DNA of 64,000 nucleotides from Trichoplax adhaerens (Eukaryota > Placozoa > Uniplacotomia > Trichoplacea > Trichoplacidae), in the NCBI RefSeq assembly GCF_000150275.1, contig NW_002060955.1:1495225-1559224 (forward strand), written 5' to 3'. Of this stretch, positions 62,046-64,000 are shown in pieces. Under the pieces are notes generated by a model. It was not told where the DNA came from. It saw nothing but the letters and a program-made list of their open reading frames with translations, and searched no databases. Position numbers and translations under genes: made by a program. Position 1 is the stretch's first letter. Each line of letters begins with the position of its first letter.

Positions 62046-62700
62046 TGTACTATGTTAGAGTAGAAATATCTATGTTGGGATAATTTTGCTTGCCTATCCT
62101 TATTTTGATAACTTCTGATTTGGATATACTGTGCTTTAATATGGCACTGACTTTATGTGACAGTAGGATATATGTATACTGAAATTAATAGTCACATTAG
62201 GGAACGCGAATTATCTATTACAGTTCGAATCATTATGATTGTAACTTACTTATGGTCGATTGTAAATTATCAAGGAAATGTTCTATGATAGGACATATCG
62301 TAATCTGACTTTTCTGTATTAGTCATCAGATGTCTATGTTCGTAAATACTATTGTCTGTATCAAGGAGTAGTAGCTCAAATAAATATCTAATTTAATGAA
62401 TGATTCCAAAAATTAATCGTACTAGCTATGACTCATGAGCTATTGAAGAAGAGTATAGAAACGCAATATATCGTGCTGTAACGGTGCTAACTCACTGTAC
62501 CAAAATAGTACATGCAATAAAGTCAATTCTTATAATTAATGTTTAACGTAAAATACGAGGCGTCTAAGCTTTTGTGTAGGCTACTAGTGGAGCAAAAGTG
62601 TTCCTGATAGTGCAGATATAGCGTTCCTTAATACATGGTTCAAGGAATAGACTTATTGATCGTACATTACGTTCTCGTGTTGCAAAGCTGTTTTATAACA
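62046..62700 (+). mobile_element. solo LTR, family B, diverged
   Basis: Homologous to 36555-37187, ending GCTGTTTTATAACA. It contains an extra segment after ATATATCGTG (CTGTAACGGTGCTAACTC and onward) before TTTAACGTAAAATACGAGGC. The left end is degenerate; flanks TATAC and ATACT suggest a duplication shifted by one base. Confidence 0.7.
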
Positions 62701-63792
62701 ATACTATACCAATATAATTCTAAATCTTCATTTATACGCAGATTTAAGACAGTAAAAGAACCTCATAAATTACAGATATTCTTGATGTGAACAATGTTCA
62801 AATAAAATCTAAAATTATAGTCCATGAGATCTGAATTTCCTATTACTAAATTGTCAACAGTAAAGATATTTCTATTCAAAATGTTCACCAATATCTTTAT
62901 TTTTAATCTACAAGAATTCAATTGTAAATGACGAAGTTCTTATTTGAAAGTAAAAGCTATCTTTTGAAACTTTTAATACAATAATAATAGGAATATTATC
63001 TTCTAAAATATAAGCTTCAAAGAGATTTCTTTAGCCGGACAAGCCAAATTTATTTATTTCGGAACAGACTTCTGCAGCTCAAAATATTCAGTATAGAATT
63101 GACTACATGAAATTTTGGACTTGAAATAGTGGAGTGCTCTTTGATAACCATGTAAAATCTACTCTTGCATACTGATATAATTGGTATATCATTCTTTAAA
63201 TTGTTAAAATTACCACGACTACATCATATGTAAGCAACATCTTAGGATAATTAATAACTATTAACAAGATCATAGAATTCTTAAAAAGTGATTTACTAAA
63301 CATTAATACTTGCCTAGTATAATTTTATAGACAATATCAAAGATTTGAAAAATTACTTTAGATATGGAAAATTATACACATGTAACAATTATCTATCACA
63401 GGGTGCTCTTATTTTACTCTAATGAAGATAAATAACTCAAATGGACGATTTTCCTTCCATTATTAAAAATATAAGCTCTGATTGTTGCTTGATTGCTACT
63501 GGTATGAATTGTTTACAAATATAATACTAAAAATAAATTGAGTGTAAACGCAAAGTCTATGATGCTGACTCAAGCAACGTAATTAAAAAGACCGGAGTTC
63601 TACTTGATATTCATTTCTTGTGAGTTCATTTTTCGATCTATTATCAACACTTATAAATTTTAGCTATATGAACTCATACTTTCCAGAAATCGTTTATAGC
63701 ACCGTAGGAATTGATTCTAATCTTCGGATATTAATTTTTCCTCTGTAGGTATTGATTAAAATATTTTTGAAACTTTTGGTCATTTGTTGCAG

Positions 63793-63943
63793 ATACTACG
63801 TCCAAGATAAGCAGAAATTGTGCCGATACGCTATCGCGATTTGCGAGGAAAGTTTTAAGGTGTATGGGATTAATAAGAATCACAACCGTGTAGTTTATAT
63901 CTCGGCTAAGATATACCAGGGGCAAGATAAAACATCGGAATAG
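63793..63943 (+). CDS. possible internal exon of an unrelated gene (partial)
   Basis: A frame visibly richer in G+C than the surrounding sequence follows a good 3' splice site (pyrimidine-rich tract ending TTGCAG at 63792). A GTATTG donor-like site lies at about 63747. The translated stretch contains ESFKVYG-x-N-K-N-H, reminiscent of the VYG-x-N-H signature of kinesin-light-chain-type TPR repeats, but this is only a resemblance. The frame ends at TAG 63941-63943; an AAG/GTGTAT donor-like site at about 63855-63864 could end the exon earlier. The gene would continue beyond the window. I do not recognise the product. It is not a GPCR and shows no LTR features. Confidence 0.3.
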
Positions 63944-64000
63944 GAAGATCAATGCATGGAAATATCTTAAGAGAAGGAAGAAAAAATTGCATACCACTGA

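Noticed and set aside
1-64000. CRISPR arrays, operons, bacterial genes
   Set aside because: No regularly spaced direct repeats of CRISPR type and no prokaryotic gene organisation; all evidence is eukaryotic.

Overview
The window is AT-rich animal DNA whose only clearly recognisable genes are seven loci of one family of intronless rhodopsin-like (class A) G-protein-coupled receptors. All lie on the + strand, at about 1.75, 10.5, 17.9, 21.5, 27.5, 41.7 and 54.9 kb. Intronless class A receptors in same-strand tandem arrays, short 5'UTRs and roughly one gene per 9 kb suggest a small-genome early-branching metazoan. A placozoan (Trichoplax/Hoilungia type) is my best guess and an AT-rich cnidarian is the main alternative. 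A 50-N gap (31322-31371) marks a draft scaffold.

Four receptors are full length with an ATG (10537-11553, 21494-22498, 41712-42788, 54909-55946). The locus at 27473-28528 has an intact body, but the ATG is missing exactly where its closest paralogue has one. The loci at 1753-2755 (one frameshift) and 17918-18908 (two single-base frameshifts) look like pseudogenes. The family keeps N1.50, W4.50, P5.50, the D/E-R-Y motif and the TM3-ECL2 cysteine pair. It has an unusual TM6 motif, [T/S]-W-P, in place of C-W-x-P, and it splits into NPxxY and SPxxY members. Position 7.43 is not Lys and 3.32 is not Asp in the members checked, so these are neither retinal opsins nor aminergic receptors by motif. 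Ligands are unknown.

Much of the remaining sequence is interspersed repeats of about 430-640 bp, which I interpret as solo LTRs of several related families (called A, B, D, E, G and M here). They begin TGTNR and usually end in CA. Eight of them are flanked by perfect 5-bp target-site duplications: AGACT, TACAG, AAGCT, TGCTG, CCAGC, ATCGT, AAATT and two different sites for family E (GCTGG, AGCCA), giving nine sites in all. In sense orientation most carry a TATATAAG/TATAAAAG box and, in several, a downstream AATAAA. No gag, reverse transcriptase or integrase frame is visible anywhere. Insertions are nested: B inside B at 48.2-49.3 kb, M inside F at 57.7-58.3 kb, and a cluster G-E-A at 14.0-15.2 kb. 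A block of about 1.25 kb is duplicated at 30.0 and 33.8 kb. Other structures are a 4 x 60-bp minisatellite (58.6 kb), a 127-bp fold-back element (19.2 kb) and several promoter-like palindromes.

The last 200 bp (63793 onward) may hold an exon of an unrelated gene. The picture is a birth-and-death receptor cluster interleaved with LTR-like elements, which could supply promoters and act as substrates for unequal recombination. That functional link is inference.
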